Assembly: GCF_000243275.1 (NCBI RefSeq)
Contig: NZ_CM001437.1
Coordinates: 2,833,650-2,897,649, forward strand
DNA: 64,000 nucleotides
Reading direction: 5' to 3'
From: Myroides odoratus DSM 2801
GTDB taxonomy: Bacteria > Bacteroidota > Bacteroidia > Flavobacteriales > Flavobacteriaceae
The notes under the pieces are model-generated. The model did not search any database, had not been told where the DNA came from, and saw nothing but the letters and a program-made list of their open reading frames with translations. Position 1 is the stretch's first letter; every line of letters starts with the position of its first letter. Position numbers and translations under genes: made by a program. Positions 25,676 to 34,193 of the stretch are shown in pieces.

Positions 25676-26035
25676 TTGAATGGGTGTTTCCTACAAAGTT
25701 CGATATTTCTGAGTGAAATTATTCGTTTGTGTTGCTCTTTATTTTGACTAGTTGTACCAAGGATATAATAGCACAAATGAAAGGAAACATAAAAAAATGC
25801 CCTATACGAAATTTGGGGGGCGTATAGGGCAAAAGTAGTATGAAAAAAAGTTTCTAATAGAAATACAACTATTGTGCCAAATTTTTATTTATAATAAAAA
25901 AAGAAAAGTAAAAGGATGATTATCACGTTAAAATTGTTGACTGGCGTTGGTATAAAAGAGGTCATTTTTTTGCGTAAATCGATGGATATTTTTATAAAAT
26001 GAAGTACATTTAGAAAGAACAAAACCTAATAAAGC
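25676..26035. other. Spacer with an orphan hairpin
   Basis: No gene recognised. It holds a strong hairpin at 25798-25831 with a T run on the minus-strand side, and AT-rich sequence. No clear promoter was seen for either flanking gene. Confidence 0.6.
25791..25831 (-). terminator. Orphan terminator-like hairpin
   Basis: TGCCCTATACG (25798-25808) pairs perfectly with CGTATAGGGCA (25821-25831) around a 12-base loop. On the minus strand the stem is followed by seven T residues. No minus-strand gene ends there: the next gene on the right runs the other way, so this could end a small RNA or be a relic. Confidence 0.65.
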
Positions 26036-26599
26036 ATGACTATACAAGAAGTACAAGGCATTCGCAAACAATTTGAGTATTATCGTACGTTAGCCGACAA
26101 AACGATATTACTCCTTTCTCAAGAAGAATTGAATTGGCAATACAATGAAGAAAGTAATTCTATTGCTATGTTGATGCGTCATATAACTGGAAATTTAGCT
26201 TCTCGTTTTACAAATTTTTTCACAGAAGATGGGGAAAAAGAATGGAGAGATCGCGATGGTGAATTTGCAACAGGCGTTTATAATAGACATGAGTTAATCA
26301 CGAATTGGGATAAAAGCTGGACCATTTTGTTTACCGTTTTAGATTCGATTACTGCAGAAAATGTAGAAGCAGTGGTGAAAATTAGAAACCAAGACCATAC
26401 CGTTGGAGAAGCGTTATATCGTCAACTGGCTCATTATCCTTATCATATTGGTCAAATTGTATTTATTGGCAAACTCATCAAAAATGAAGCTTGGCAATCC
26501 TTGTCTATTCCCCGAAATAAATCCAAAGATTACAACCAAGAAAAATTTAATAATCCAAATGCTGACACGCATTTTACTGATGATTATTTAAAAAAATAG
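26036..26599 (+). CDS. DinB-like protein, DUF1572
   Basis: 187 residues. FEYYRTLADKTILLLSQEELNW (cited by its ends), NSIAMLMRHITGNLASRF, WRDRDGEF and LAHYPYHIGQIVFIGKL carry the three metal-binding histidines of the DinB four-helix fold in DUF1572 proteins. Family members may act with bacillithiol or other thiols; the reaction here is not known. Isolated gene. Confidence 0.85.
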   Translation: MTIQEVQGIRKQFEYYRTLADKTILLLSQEELNWQYNEESNSIAMLMRHITGNLASRFTNFFTEDGEKEWRDRDGEFATGVYNRHELITNWDKSWTILFTVLDSITAENVEAVVKIRNQDHTVGEALYRQLAHYPYHIGQIVFIGKLIKNEAWQSLSIPRNKSKDYNQEKFNNPNADTHFTDDYLKK

Positions 26600-26663
26600 A
26601 ATAAAAAAAATAGAATTAGTTTTTTTGACGAAAGTAAAAGATGGAGGGTACGACCATATTTTA

Positions 26664-26671
26664 TATATTTG
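26664..26671 (+). promoter_or_regulatory. Promoter -7 element of the DPP III-like gene
   Basis: TATATTTG fits TAnnTTTG and ends 25 bp before the start codon. Confidence 0.55.
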
Positions 26672-26696
26672 TTGAAAGACGATTAAAGCATTAATT

Positions 26697-28730
26697 ATGA
26701 AATTAAACACAATGGCATGTATTGTATTGGCTTCGGCAATGGCATTATCATGTGGAAAAAACAAAGAGAAAGAAGGAGAACAAACGGTGGGAGCAGTTGA
26801 AAATTTTGAATATAGTGTAGATCAATTTGCTGATATTGAAGTATTGAGATATCAAATTCCTGGTTGGGAAGATTTGACATTAAAAGAAAAAGAATTGGTG
26901 TACTATTTGAGTCAAGCAGGATATGCTGGACGCGATATTATTTGGGACCAAAACTACAAACACAACTTAGCAATCCGTCAAGCACTAGAAAGCATTTATG
27001 TAAACTATGCGGGAGATAAAGAAACAGAAGACTGGAAAAACTTTGTAGTCTATGTAAAAAGAGTGTGGTTCTCTAATGGTATTCACCACCATTATTCTAA
27101 TGATAAAATCAAGCCCGCTTTTACAGAAGCGTATTTCAATACATTGTTAGAAGCAACTAAAACAAACTTAGATGCAGGTATTGTGGCTATTTTATTCAAT
27201 GATGTTGACAATAAAAAAGTAAACTTAGACTTGGCTAAAGGCTTAGTAGAAGGATCAGCTGTTAACTTCTATGGAGATGGAATTACAGAAGCAGAAGTAG
27301 AAGCTTTTTACAATGCAATGAAAAGTCCAGATCCTTTACGTCCACTTTCAACAGGATTAAACTCGAAAGTTGTAAAAGAAAACGGAAAACTAGTTGAAAA
27401 AGTTTGGAAAAGCGGTGGAATGTACGGTCAAGCGATTGACAAAATCATTTACTGGTTAGAAAAAGCAGTAACGGTTGCTGAAAACCAAAAACAAGCAGAT
27501 GCATTAAAATTATTAATCAAATACTACCAAACAGGTGACTTAAAAACATGGGACGATTACAACGTTGCATGGGTTGGAGCAACAGATGGAAATATTGATT
27601 ATAACAATGGATTTATTGAAGTATACAACGATCCATTAGGACACAAAGCTTCGTATGAAAGTGTAGTGCAAATCAAAGACTTCGATATGTCTAAGAAAAT
27701 GGAAGTTTTATCTAAAGAAGCACAATGGTTTGAGGATAATTCTCCATTAATGCCAGAACACAAAAAGAAAAATGTGACTGGAGTGACGTATAAAACGGTA
27801 ATCGTAGCTTCAGAATCTGGAGATTCATCACCTTCTACGCCAATTGGAGTGAACTTGCCAAACGCAGATTGGATTAGAGCAGAACACGGTTCTAAATCAA
27901 TCTCTTTAGGAAATATCATCGACTCATACAACCACGCAGGTGGATCAGGTAAATTAAAAGAGTTTGCCCATGATGAGGAAGAAGTAAAACTAGAAGAACA
28001 ATACGGAGAGTTAGCTGATAAATTACATACGGCTTTACACGAAGTAATCGGACATGCTTCAGGGCAAATTAACCCAGGTATTGGTCAACCAAAAGAAACA
28101 CTAAAAAGTTATGCTTCTACTTTAGAAGAAGGACGTGCTGACTTAGTAGGGTTATTCTATTTATACAATCCTAAATTACAAGAAATAGGATTAGTAGACG
28201 ATTGGAAAGCTGTGGGAATGGCTGCTTATGATGGGTATATCCGCAATGGATTAATGACGCAATTGGTGCGTTTAGAGCCAGGAGCTGACATCGAAGAAGC
28301 ACACATGAGAAACCGCCAATGGGTGAGTGCATGGGTTTTCGAAAAAGGAAAGAAAGACAATGTAATTGAAAAAGTAGTTCGCGACGGAAAAACGTATTTC
28401 AATATTACGGATTATGATAAACTACACGCTTTATTCGGTGAATTACTAAAAGAAACGCAACGCATCAAATCTGAAGGAGATTACAATGCTGCGAAACAAT
28501 TAGTAGAAAACTATGGGGTGAAAGTGGATCAAGCGATTCATAAAGAAGTATTAGAGCGCAATGCAAAATATAATTCAGCTCCATATAGAGGGTTTGTAAA
28601 CCCTTATATTGTACCTGTTACAAATGATAAAGGAGAAGTTACAGATTACGTAATTAAACAACCTAAAACGTTTGAAGAGCAAATGTTATACTACGCAAAA
28701 GAATACAATTTCTTACCTGCAGTAAACTAA
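26697..28730 (+). CDS. Dipeptidyl-peptidase III-like zinc lipoprotein (M49)
   Basis: 677 residues. A lipoprotein signal ends in LSCGK (Cys ~19). The zinc-binding motif of family M49 is HEVIGH at about 449-454, with the third ligand in EEGRAD at about 476; human DPP III has HELLGH and EECRAE. M49 enzymes release dipeptides from the N-terminus of short peptides. The lipobox puts this one in the periplasm or outer membrane, a common feature of Bacteroidota members. Single gene with its own promoter and a strong terminator. Confidence 0.93.
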   Translation: MKLNTMACIVLASAMALSCGKNKEKEGEQTVGAVENFEYSVDQFADIEVLRYQIPGWEDLTLKEKELVYYLSQAGYAGRDIIWDQNYKHNLAIRQALESIYVNYAGDKETEDWKNFVVYVKRVWFSNGIHHHYSNDKIKPAFTEAYFNTLLEATKTNLDAGIVAILFNDVDNKKVNLDLAKGLVEGSAVNFYGDGITEAEVEAFYNAMKSPDPLRPLSTGLNSKVVKENGKLVEKVWKSGGMYGQAIDKIIYWLEKAVTVAENQKQADALKLLIKYYQTGDLKTWDDYNVAWVGATDGNIDYNNGFIEVYNDPLGHKASYESVVQIKDFDMSKKMEVLSKEAQWFEDNSPLMPEHKKKNVTGVTYKTVIVASESGDSSPSTPIGVNLPNADWIRAEHGSKSISLGNIIDSYNHAGGSGKLKEFAHDEEEVKLEEQYGELADKLHTALHEVIGHASGQINPGIGQPKETLKSYASTLEEGRADLVGLFYLYNPKLQEIGLVDDWKAVGMAAYDGYIRNGLMTQLVRLEPGADIEEAHMRNRQWVSAWVFEKGKKDNVIEKVVRDGKTYFNITDYDKLHALFGELLKETQRIKSEGDYNAAKQLVENYGVKVDQAIHKEVLERNAKYNSAPYRGFVNPYIVPVTNDKGEVTDYVIKQPKTFEEQMLYYAKEYNFLPAVN

Positions 28731-28743
28731 AACATACGCAAAA

Positions 28744-28771
28744 AGCCAACTCCACGGAGTTGGCTTTTTTT
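28744..28771 (+). terminator. Terminator of the DPP III-like gene
   Basis: AGCCAACTCC and GGAGTTGGCT form a ten-base stem, followed by a T run. Confidence 0.9.
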
Positions 28772-28777
28772 ATGTGC

Positions 28778-29557
28778 TTATTTCAGCCCTGATTCAAAAT
28801 ATTCACTTGGGCGTTTACCTAATAATTTGGTAAAAACATTGCTATAAGATTGGGCACTACTATACCCAACGCGAAAGGCAATCTCACCAATGTTGAGGTT
28901 TCCTTCACTCAGGAGTTCTAGCGATTTAATCATGCGAACCATTTGAATGTATTTCGCTAAACTAATACCAGTTTCTTTTTTAAATTGACGTTCTAAGGTG
29001 CGGATGCTCACAAAACCTTTGGCCGCTAAATCTTCAATAGCAATTGGTTTGCCGTAGGCTTGATGGATATAAGCCGTTACAGCGAGTAAATTAGTCGATT
29101 TAGGTACTGGCGTAATCAAAGGGATAGATTCTTGTATAAAAGAAGGAAGTTCTTCTAAAATAGCCAGCAAAAACGTTTGCTCACTTTGACGGTATTCCAT
29201 ATTCAACGACCATTTCTCGGTATACATAATCATCTCGCGCAATACGGCAGGAACAGAAAATAAATACAGATCATCGTAAAAGGGAGGCATTCCATCGGTA
29301 TTAAAATAGAGCGTTCGCAACGAAACAGATTCCGAAGCGGACGTGGTTTTATGGGGTAGATCCGAAGGAATCCAAGCAGCGTGATTTTGGGGTAACAAGA
29401 ATTGATTGTTTGTGGTATGCAAGTATTGATAACCCGACTCAACAAAAACAAGCTGTGCTTTGTGATGCTGGTGAAATTCATTGTTGTGTTTCCAATTTTC
29501 TGCATGCCAAACAAATCCGTTTTTTTTGACTTGATCGACTAATTCAGGTCCATACAT
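28778..29557 (-). CDS. AraC-family regulator divergent from a CynX-type MFS gene
   Basis: 259 residues. N-terminal cupin (FHQHHKAQLVFVESGYQYLH, AAWIPSDLPHKT) and C-terminal AraC DNA-binding domain (GFVSIRTLERQFKKETGISL, VGYSSAQSYSNVFTKLLGKR, PSEYF). The organisation equals the AraC/MFS pair at 21.2-23.2 kb. It most likely controls the transporter that starts 88 bp away on the other strand. Confidence 0.92.
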   Translation of the reverse strand: MYGPELVDQVKKNGFVWHAENWKHNNEFHQHHKAQLVFVESGYQYLHTTNNQFLLPQNHAAWIPSDLPHKTTSASESVSLRTLYFNTDGMPPFYDDLYLFSVPAVLREMIMYTEKWSLNMEYRQSEQTFLLAILEELPSFIQESIPLITPVPKSTNLLAVTAYIHQAYGKPIAIEDLAAKGFVSIRTLERQFKKETGISLAKYIQMVRMIKSLELLSEGNLNIGEIAFRVGYSSAQSYSNVFTKLLGKRPSEYFESGLK

Positions 29558-29608
29558 GCTTGTCGTTTTAGTTATGATATATGGCGAATATAATCATTTA
29601 ATTCCGTT

Positions 29609-29616
29609 TAATTTTG
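29609..29616 (+). promoter_or_regulatory. Promoter -7 element of the CynX-type MFS gene
   Basis: TAATTTTG fits TAnnTTTG and ends 29 bp before the ATG at 29646. It lies inside an upstream in-frame extension, which supports the downstream start. Confidence 0.55.
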
Positions 29617-29645
29617 CCCTTGTAAAACAAACGCACAAAATTAAT

Positions 29646-30854
29646 ATGAGTAATTCAATTGATAAAGAGATCGAAAAAGTTTCAAAAACGAAAGAAATCT
29701 TGATGCTGCTAGGGGTTATATTTATTGCGTCTAATCTTCGTGCTCCGCTAACTTCTGTAGGGCCTGTTATTGGTGAAATAAGTAAATCCCTAGCTTTGTC
29801 TAATACCACAGCTGGTTTAGTAACTACTATTCCCTTGATGGCTTTTGCTTTTTTATCGGGTATTGTTCCTAAGTTTTCTCGAAAATACGGAATGGAATTG
29901 GTTCTGCTAATTTCTTTAGTGTTGTTGAGCATTGGTTTGTTTATTCGCCCGTTAGGAAATATTGTTTCTCTTTTTTTAGGTGCTGCTTTAGTTGGAACTG
30001 CTATTACAGTAGGAAATGTGCTAATGCCTGCTTTTATTAAAAATAATTTTCCTCATAAAGTAGGAAGCATGATGGGAATTTATTCCGTTGCCATGAATCT
30101 AACAGCAGCTTTAGCCGCTGGATTTAGTATCAGTTTAGGATCGTATACCACAATGGGATGGAAAGGATCCATCGGTATTTGGTTGGTTCTTTCTTTGGTG
30201 ACGATTTTTGTATGGATTCCACAAGTCAAGAAAAAGAAAGTAGACCCAATCAAAGGAAATTTTGCAGTTGAAGAGCAAACAGTGAATCTATATAAATCAG
30301 GATTGGCTTGGGCTGTTACAGTGTTTATGGGAGTACAATCACTCTTGTTTTACTGTTTAGCTGCCTGGTTACCGAAAGTGATGCAAACTTGGGGAATGTC
30401 GGTAGAGGATTCAGGATGGATTTTATCTTATGTACAATTTGCCCAATTACCCATGACGTTTATTGGAGCGATTATCGCAAGTAAAATGAACAATCAAAAA
30501 CTGTTAGCGCTTGTCGTTGGGGTGTTGTTTATGGTGGGAATTAGCGGAATTTTAATCTTCCGTACAGAATATATCATCTTGTGGTGTGTCCTGATAGGAT
30601 TAGCGAGCGGTTTAGCCTTTAGCTTGTCGATGTTGCTCTTTGTTTTGCGTACTAGAAGTACAGTACAGTCGGCAGAATTATCGGGAATGGCACAATCTTT
30701 CGGTTATCTAATTGCTGCTTGTGGACCTCCTATTTTTGGCGCATTATTTGACTTATCTAAAGACTGGATGTATTCGCTGCTGTTTTTGTTAATCATGTCA
30801 GCTACACTTCTAATTTCTGGTATTATTGCCGGAAGAGATACCTGGGTGAAATAA
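29646..30854 (+). CDS. MFS transporter, CynX/NimT family
   Basis: 402 residues from ATG 29646 (MSNSIDKEIEKV); a frame open 90 bp further upstream overlaps the promoter and the regulator start. IASNLRAPLTSVGPVIGEI in helix 1 is the hallmark of the cyanate/nitroimidazole (CynX/NimT) subfamily, and twelve helices are predicted. Members export nitroimidazoles or take up cyanate; the substrate here is open. Divergent AraC regulator at 28778-29557. Confidence 0.9.
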   Translation: MSNSIDKEIEKVSKTKEILMLLGVIFIASNLRAPLTSVGPVIGEISKSLALSNTTAGLVTTIPLMAFAFLSGIVPKFSRKYGMELVLLISLVLLSIGLFIRPLGNIVSLFLGAALVGTAITVGNVLMPAFIKNNFPHKVGSMMGIYSVAMNLTAALAAGFSISLGSYTTMGWKGSIGIWLVLSLVTIFVWIPQVKKKKVDPIKGNFAVEEQTVNLYKSGLAWAVTVFMGVQSLLFYCLAAWLPKVMQTWGMSVEDSGWILSYVQFAQLPMTFIGAIIASKMNNQKLLALVVGVLFMVGISGILIFRTEYIILWCVLIGLASGLAFSLSMLLFVLRTRSTVQSAELSGMAQSFGYLIAACGPPIFGALFDLSKDWMYSLLFLLIMSATLLISGIIAGRDTWVK

Positions 30855-30872
30855 AGAAAAAAATAGATATAA

Positions 30873-30901
30873 AAAGGAAGCTGATACGCTTCCTTTTTTT
30901 A
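30873..30901 (+). terminator. Terminator of the CynX-type MFS gene
   Basis: AAAGGAAGC, TGATAC loop, GCTTCCTTTTTTT. Confidence 0.9.
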
Positions 30902-31039
30902 ATCTATAAAGTTGATGGGTTGGTAATACATAGATGTTGTATAAAAAATGTATAAGGTGAATTAATAATTAATTTATACACAGGGGTAAATCTAGACAAA
31001 ATAATTGAAAGATTTATTTTTTCACCTTAAATAACTTGA

Positions 31040-32284
31040 TTATTTTCTTATAAATTTAAATTGTTCTTGCGTTTTCGAGGTTTTGATATACAGCAAATAA
31101 GTCCCTTTTGGCAAATGATGCACATCAATTTGATATAATCCATTTTGTTGGGTTACGGGACTCGTTTGTTTTTTTCCTGCCAAATCAAAAACAATAAAAG
31201 AGGCCTCAGATTCCAGTTGAACAAAGAGATAATCGCTAGTTGGATTGGGGTAAACAGCAAAATTTCGCTTTTCAAAAAAAGTGGTACTTAACGTTTCAAT
31301 ATTTACCGTGTCTTTTACCGTATAGGTTTCCTTGCAGCTAGTTACTGTTAAGGTTACAGTGAATTCACCTAATTGTTGGTAGCGGTGTAACGGATTGAGT
31401 TCTGTTGACGTAGTACCATCTCCAAAGTCCCAGCTAATTTGCTGTACATTGGGTGTCGTATTGGTGAACTGCACATTTGGAGCATCTACGATTTCATAGG
31501 TAAACCCTGATTTGTTGTAGTGTACACCAATATACCATTTTTCAAAATCATCATAGACAACCTCTTTTACAATGCGTTTGATATTATGGGCTTGTTCTGC
31601 AGTTATTCCAGTATTGTAGGTAAGTAGTGTCGGATCTTTTTTAAAGAGTACCGTGTAAAAGGTATAAGCAGCAACCATAGAACCTAGTAAAGATGGATGT
31701 GATTCATCTCTGCTGTAAAGTTTGTACGTTGGATATTGTTCACGTACTTTTCGCCATACTCGTCCTACTGGAGAAACTTCAGCTTTATTTTCCAAGGCCA
31801 TAGCCATATAAGTTTCATAGATTTTATCATCCATGATTTCATAGGTACACATCTGGGCCATCCCTTGGTTGCACAAGTTTTCTTCTCCATTCTCGCGTCC
31901 CCAAGTCATGTAAAATAAGGTTTTCGCACAAGGAGAGGAGTTTTTAATGCGGTCATTTAGTATAAGTGCATAAGGTGCACTGTAGTTACTTCCCAGAGCA
32001 GGGCGCAAACTCTGTTCTTGTAAAACTACATGGTCCCAAGCTCTACTGTTGATTTTGGCTGTAACAGCTTCATTGTACATGTGATCTTGAAAAGTAGAAC
32101 TGCCAGGAGTGTGTTCTTGATAGTCCAAAATATCTCCTGTAGATTGAGCCATGTCTTTAATTAATTTGGGGATATCTCCTGTATACGTATAGCTATTCCC
32201 AATAAAAAGCACTTGTTTTTTTATTTGTGCATGCGATAAAATAGCGGTTAGAATAAACAGAAGAAAGAGGTACAGGTGTTTCAT
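31040..32284 (-). CDS. Secreted SGNH-like hydrolase with PKD and T9SS sorting domains
   Basis: 414 residues. Signal peptide (cleavage after ~19, SHAQ). The N-terminal domain starts with LFIGNSYTYTGDIP, the block I of SGNH hydrolases, and has DESHPSLLGSMVAA with the Asp-x-x-His pair near residue 195, so a serine esterase active site seems complete. A PKD domain follows (ISWDFGDGTTS, then HRYQQLGEFTVTLTV). The C-terminal ~75 residues (FAVYPNPTSDYLFVQL, LPKGTYLLYI, FKFIRK) are a type A sorting signal for the type IX secretion system. It is therefore exported to the cell surface or medium. Confidence 0.88.
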   Translation of the reverse strand: MKHLYLFLLFILTAILSHAQIKKQVLFIGNSYTYTGDIPKLIKDMAQSTGDILDYQEHTPGSSTFQDHMYNEAVTAKINSRAWDHVVLQEQSLRPALGSNYSAPYALILNDRIKNSSPCAKTLFYMTWGRENGEENLCNQGMAQMCTYEIMDDKIYETYMAMALENKAEVSPVGRVWRKVREQYPTYKLYSRDESHPSLLGSMVAAYTFYTVLFKKDPTLLTYNTGITAEQAHNIKRIVKEVVYDDFEKWYIGVHYNKSGFTYEIVDAPNVQFTNTTPNVQQISWDFGDGTTSTELNPLHRYQQLGEFTVTLTVTSCKETYTVKDTVNIETLSTTFFEKRNFAVYPNPTSDYLFVQLESEASFIVFDLAGKKQTSPVTQQNGLYQIDVHHLPKGTYLLYIKTSKTQEQFKFIRK

Positions 32285-32431
32285 AATTTGCAGTTATTTT
32301 TGGTTGAATAAAAGTATTAAAAAAATGTTAACAACAATTGACCGTGTTAAATTAAATGAGGGCAATTTGTAAGGTAATTCTTTTGTTATAGGAGAATTGA
32401 TTGCAAGAACCCTTTAGTATCTGTTAAATGT

Positions 32432-32464
32432 GTAGGGGGAAGTCCTACTTAAATCGTATCTTTG
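32432..32464 (+). promoter_or_regulatory. dsbA-like gene promoter with an inverted repeat
   Basis: TATCTTTG at 32457-32464 fits the -7 consensus. GTAGG-N7-CCTAC at 32432-32448 lies just upstream, between the -7 and -33 positions, and could be an operator. Confidence 0.5.
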
Positions 32465-32515
32465 AAGAATAGGGCGCTTCAAAATTCCCTTGTATTAATT
32501 TAAAAAAGTATAGAC

Positions 32516-33220
32516 ATGAAAGTAGAAATATGGTCAGATGTGATGTGTCCTTTTTGTTATGTAGGAAAGAAACATTTTGAAAATGCCTTAGCACAATTGC
32601 CTTTTAAAGATAAAATAGAAGTAGAGTGGAAGAGTTTTCAATTGGATCCAACGTTACCTGTTGAAGGGGCTTCAGAATCAACCCTTGATTATTTAGTGAA
32701 GAGAAAAGGAATGCCGAAAGAGCAAATCGAAGGGATGATGCATCACTTAGATCAATCGGGGGCTGCAGTAGGAATTGAGTTCAGACAAGATATTGCTATT
32801 CCAGTAAACACGTTTAGAGCACATCGCTTGATTCACTTGGCGCAAAGTCACGGTAAAGGAAATGAAATGGAAGAAGCGTTGTTTTTCGCTCATTTTACAG
32901 CAGGTAAAAACGTAGGGGACCTTGAAGTATTGACAGATTTAGCAACGAGTATTGGTTTAAATAAAGAAGAAGTAGTTGCTTTATTGCAAAGCGACGAGCA
33001 AACACAAGAAGTGAAAAACGATATTGAAGAAGCACAAGCGTTGGGAATTTCAGGAGTGCCGTTCTTTGTGGTAGATCGCAAATACGGTATTTCAGGTGCA
33101 CAACCTATTGATACGTTCGCAGAAGCACTAACACAAGCTTACGAAGAAAGCCAACCTAAATTCGAAATGAAAGGGGATCAAGATGCGAATGCTTGTGGTC
33201 CTGATGGATGTGAAATTTAA
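32516..33220 (+). CDS. DsbA-like thioredoxin-fold oxidoreductase (FrnE type)
   Basis: 234 residues without a signal peptide. The start IWSDVMCPFCYVGKKHFENAL (cited by MCPFCYVGKKHF) has the CPFC active site; the cis-Pro loop is SGVPFFVVDRKYGISGAQP. This is the cytoplasmic FrnE branch, linked to oxidative-stress or polyketide functions rather than to disulfide formation in the periplasm. The C-terminus ends in a Cys-containing ACGPDGCEI tail. Own promoter and terminator. Confidence 0.93.
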   Translation: MKVEIWSDVMCPFCYVGKKHFENALAQLPFKDKIEVEWKSFQLDPTLPVEGASESTLDYLVKRKGMPKEQIEGMMHHLDQSGAAVGIEFRQDIAIPVNTFRAHRLIHLAQSHGKGNEMEEALFFAHFTAGKNVGDLEVLTDLATSIGLNKEEVVALLQSDEQTQEVKNDIEEAQALGISGVPFFVVDRKYGISGAQPIDTFAEALTQAYEESQPKFEMKGDQDANACGPDGCEI

Positions 33221-33243
33221 TGTGAATGAATTCTTTTTGCATA

Positions 33244-33281
33244 AAAAATAGAAGGCTGATGATTCATCAGCCTATTTTTTT
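33244..33281 (+). terminator. Terminator of the DsbA-like gene
   Basis: AATAG-a-AGGCTGAT pairs with ATCAGCCTATT, followed by a T run. Confidence 0.88.
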
Positions 33282-33333
33282 AGATGCAAATCCAATGAAA
33301 TCAACGCTAAAATACCAACTGACCTAGACAAGT

Positions 33334-34071
33334 ATGAAAAGAATTTTAGTTATTGTAGCAGTCGTGTTTTTCTTACTTAGCTGTAAAGAAAAAGAAATTA
33401 ATTTCAATCAACTCGAGTCTAGAGCTGGAGTGTATTTCGAACTGAATCAACAAACTCCTTATACGGGGATTGTCAAACGATATGATGAAAACGGCCTTTT
33501 AAAAGAAGAAGCCTATTTGCAAGAAGGAAAACTCGATCGTTTTTTTATCTCCTACCATGAAAATGGACAAATAGAGGAAGAAGTGAAATTTAAAGGCGGA
33601 AAGAAAGAGGGGGAAGCCTTTGTTTATTATGAAGATGGGCAAGTGAGAAAACAATCCCATTGGAGTGAGGGATTGCAAATTGGCGTTTTTAAAGAATATC
33701 ACCCAAATGGAGATTTAGCTGTTGAAACCCCATTTAAAGAAGGAAAGGAAGATGGATGGCACCAAGTATTTTTTGAAAATGGACAACTTTATGAGGAAGG
33801 CCTTTTTATAAAGGGAAAGAAACAAGGTTTTTTTATTGGGTATTTTGACAATGGAAAAATACGAAAAGAAGTCAACTGGGAAGAGGGAGTAAAAGAAGGT
33901 TTGTATAAAGACTACTATAATAATGGCAATTTAAGTACTGAAGCTAATTTTATTAAGGGAAAAAAAGAGGGTATTGTCAAAGAGTATCATGCAACCGGAA
34001 CCTTGATGATTGAATCCCTATGGGAGAATGGAGAGCAAGTAGAAATTATAAAAATATACGAAGACGACTAG
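33334..34071 (+). CDS. YwqK/MORN-repeat lipoprotein
   Basis: 245 residues. A lipoprotein signal ends at LLSCK (Cys ~17). The rest is eight units of about 23 residues with the pattern Y-x-x-N-G-x-x-x-x-E ... F-x-x-G-K-x-E-G (for example YHENGQIEEE, YYEDGQVRKQ, YHPNGDLAVE, FFENGQLYEE, YFDNGKIRKE). The family is called 'YwqK antitoxin' in databases after a B. subtilis deaminase-toxin locus, but no toxin gene is next to this one, and a surface scaffold role is equally possible. Confidence 0.88.
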   Translation: MKRILVIVAVVFFLLSCKEKEINFNQLESRAGVYFELNQQTPYTGIVKRYDENGLLKEEAYLQEGKLDRFFISYHENGQIEEEVKFKGGKKEGEAFVYYEDGQVRKQSHWSEGLQIGVFKEYHPNGDLAVETPFKEGKEDGWHQVFFENGQLYEEGLFIKGKKQGFFIGYFDNGKIRKEVNWEEGVKEGLYKDYYNNGNLSTEANFIKGKKEGIVKEYHATGTLMIESLWENGEQVEIIKIYEDD

Positions 34072-34118
34072 TCAAACTCAACGTACTATAGCATAAGTTT
34101 GATGAGTCAAACAAAAGT

Positions 34119-34168
34119 AAAAAACCGTTGCCTTACAACGTGAATTTGTTTAAGACAACGGTTTTTGT
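34119..34168. terminator. Bidirectional terminator
   Basis: AAAAACCGTTG-c-CTTA pairs with TAAG-a-CAACGGTTTTT around an 18-base loop, between convergent genes. Confidence 0.8.
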
Positions 34169-34193
34169 TTTGACAAGAGTCGGTATGTTTTAG

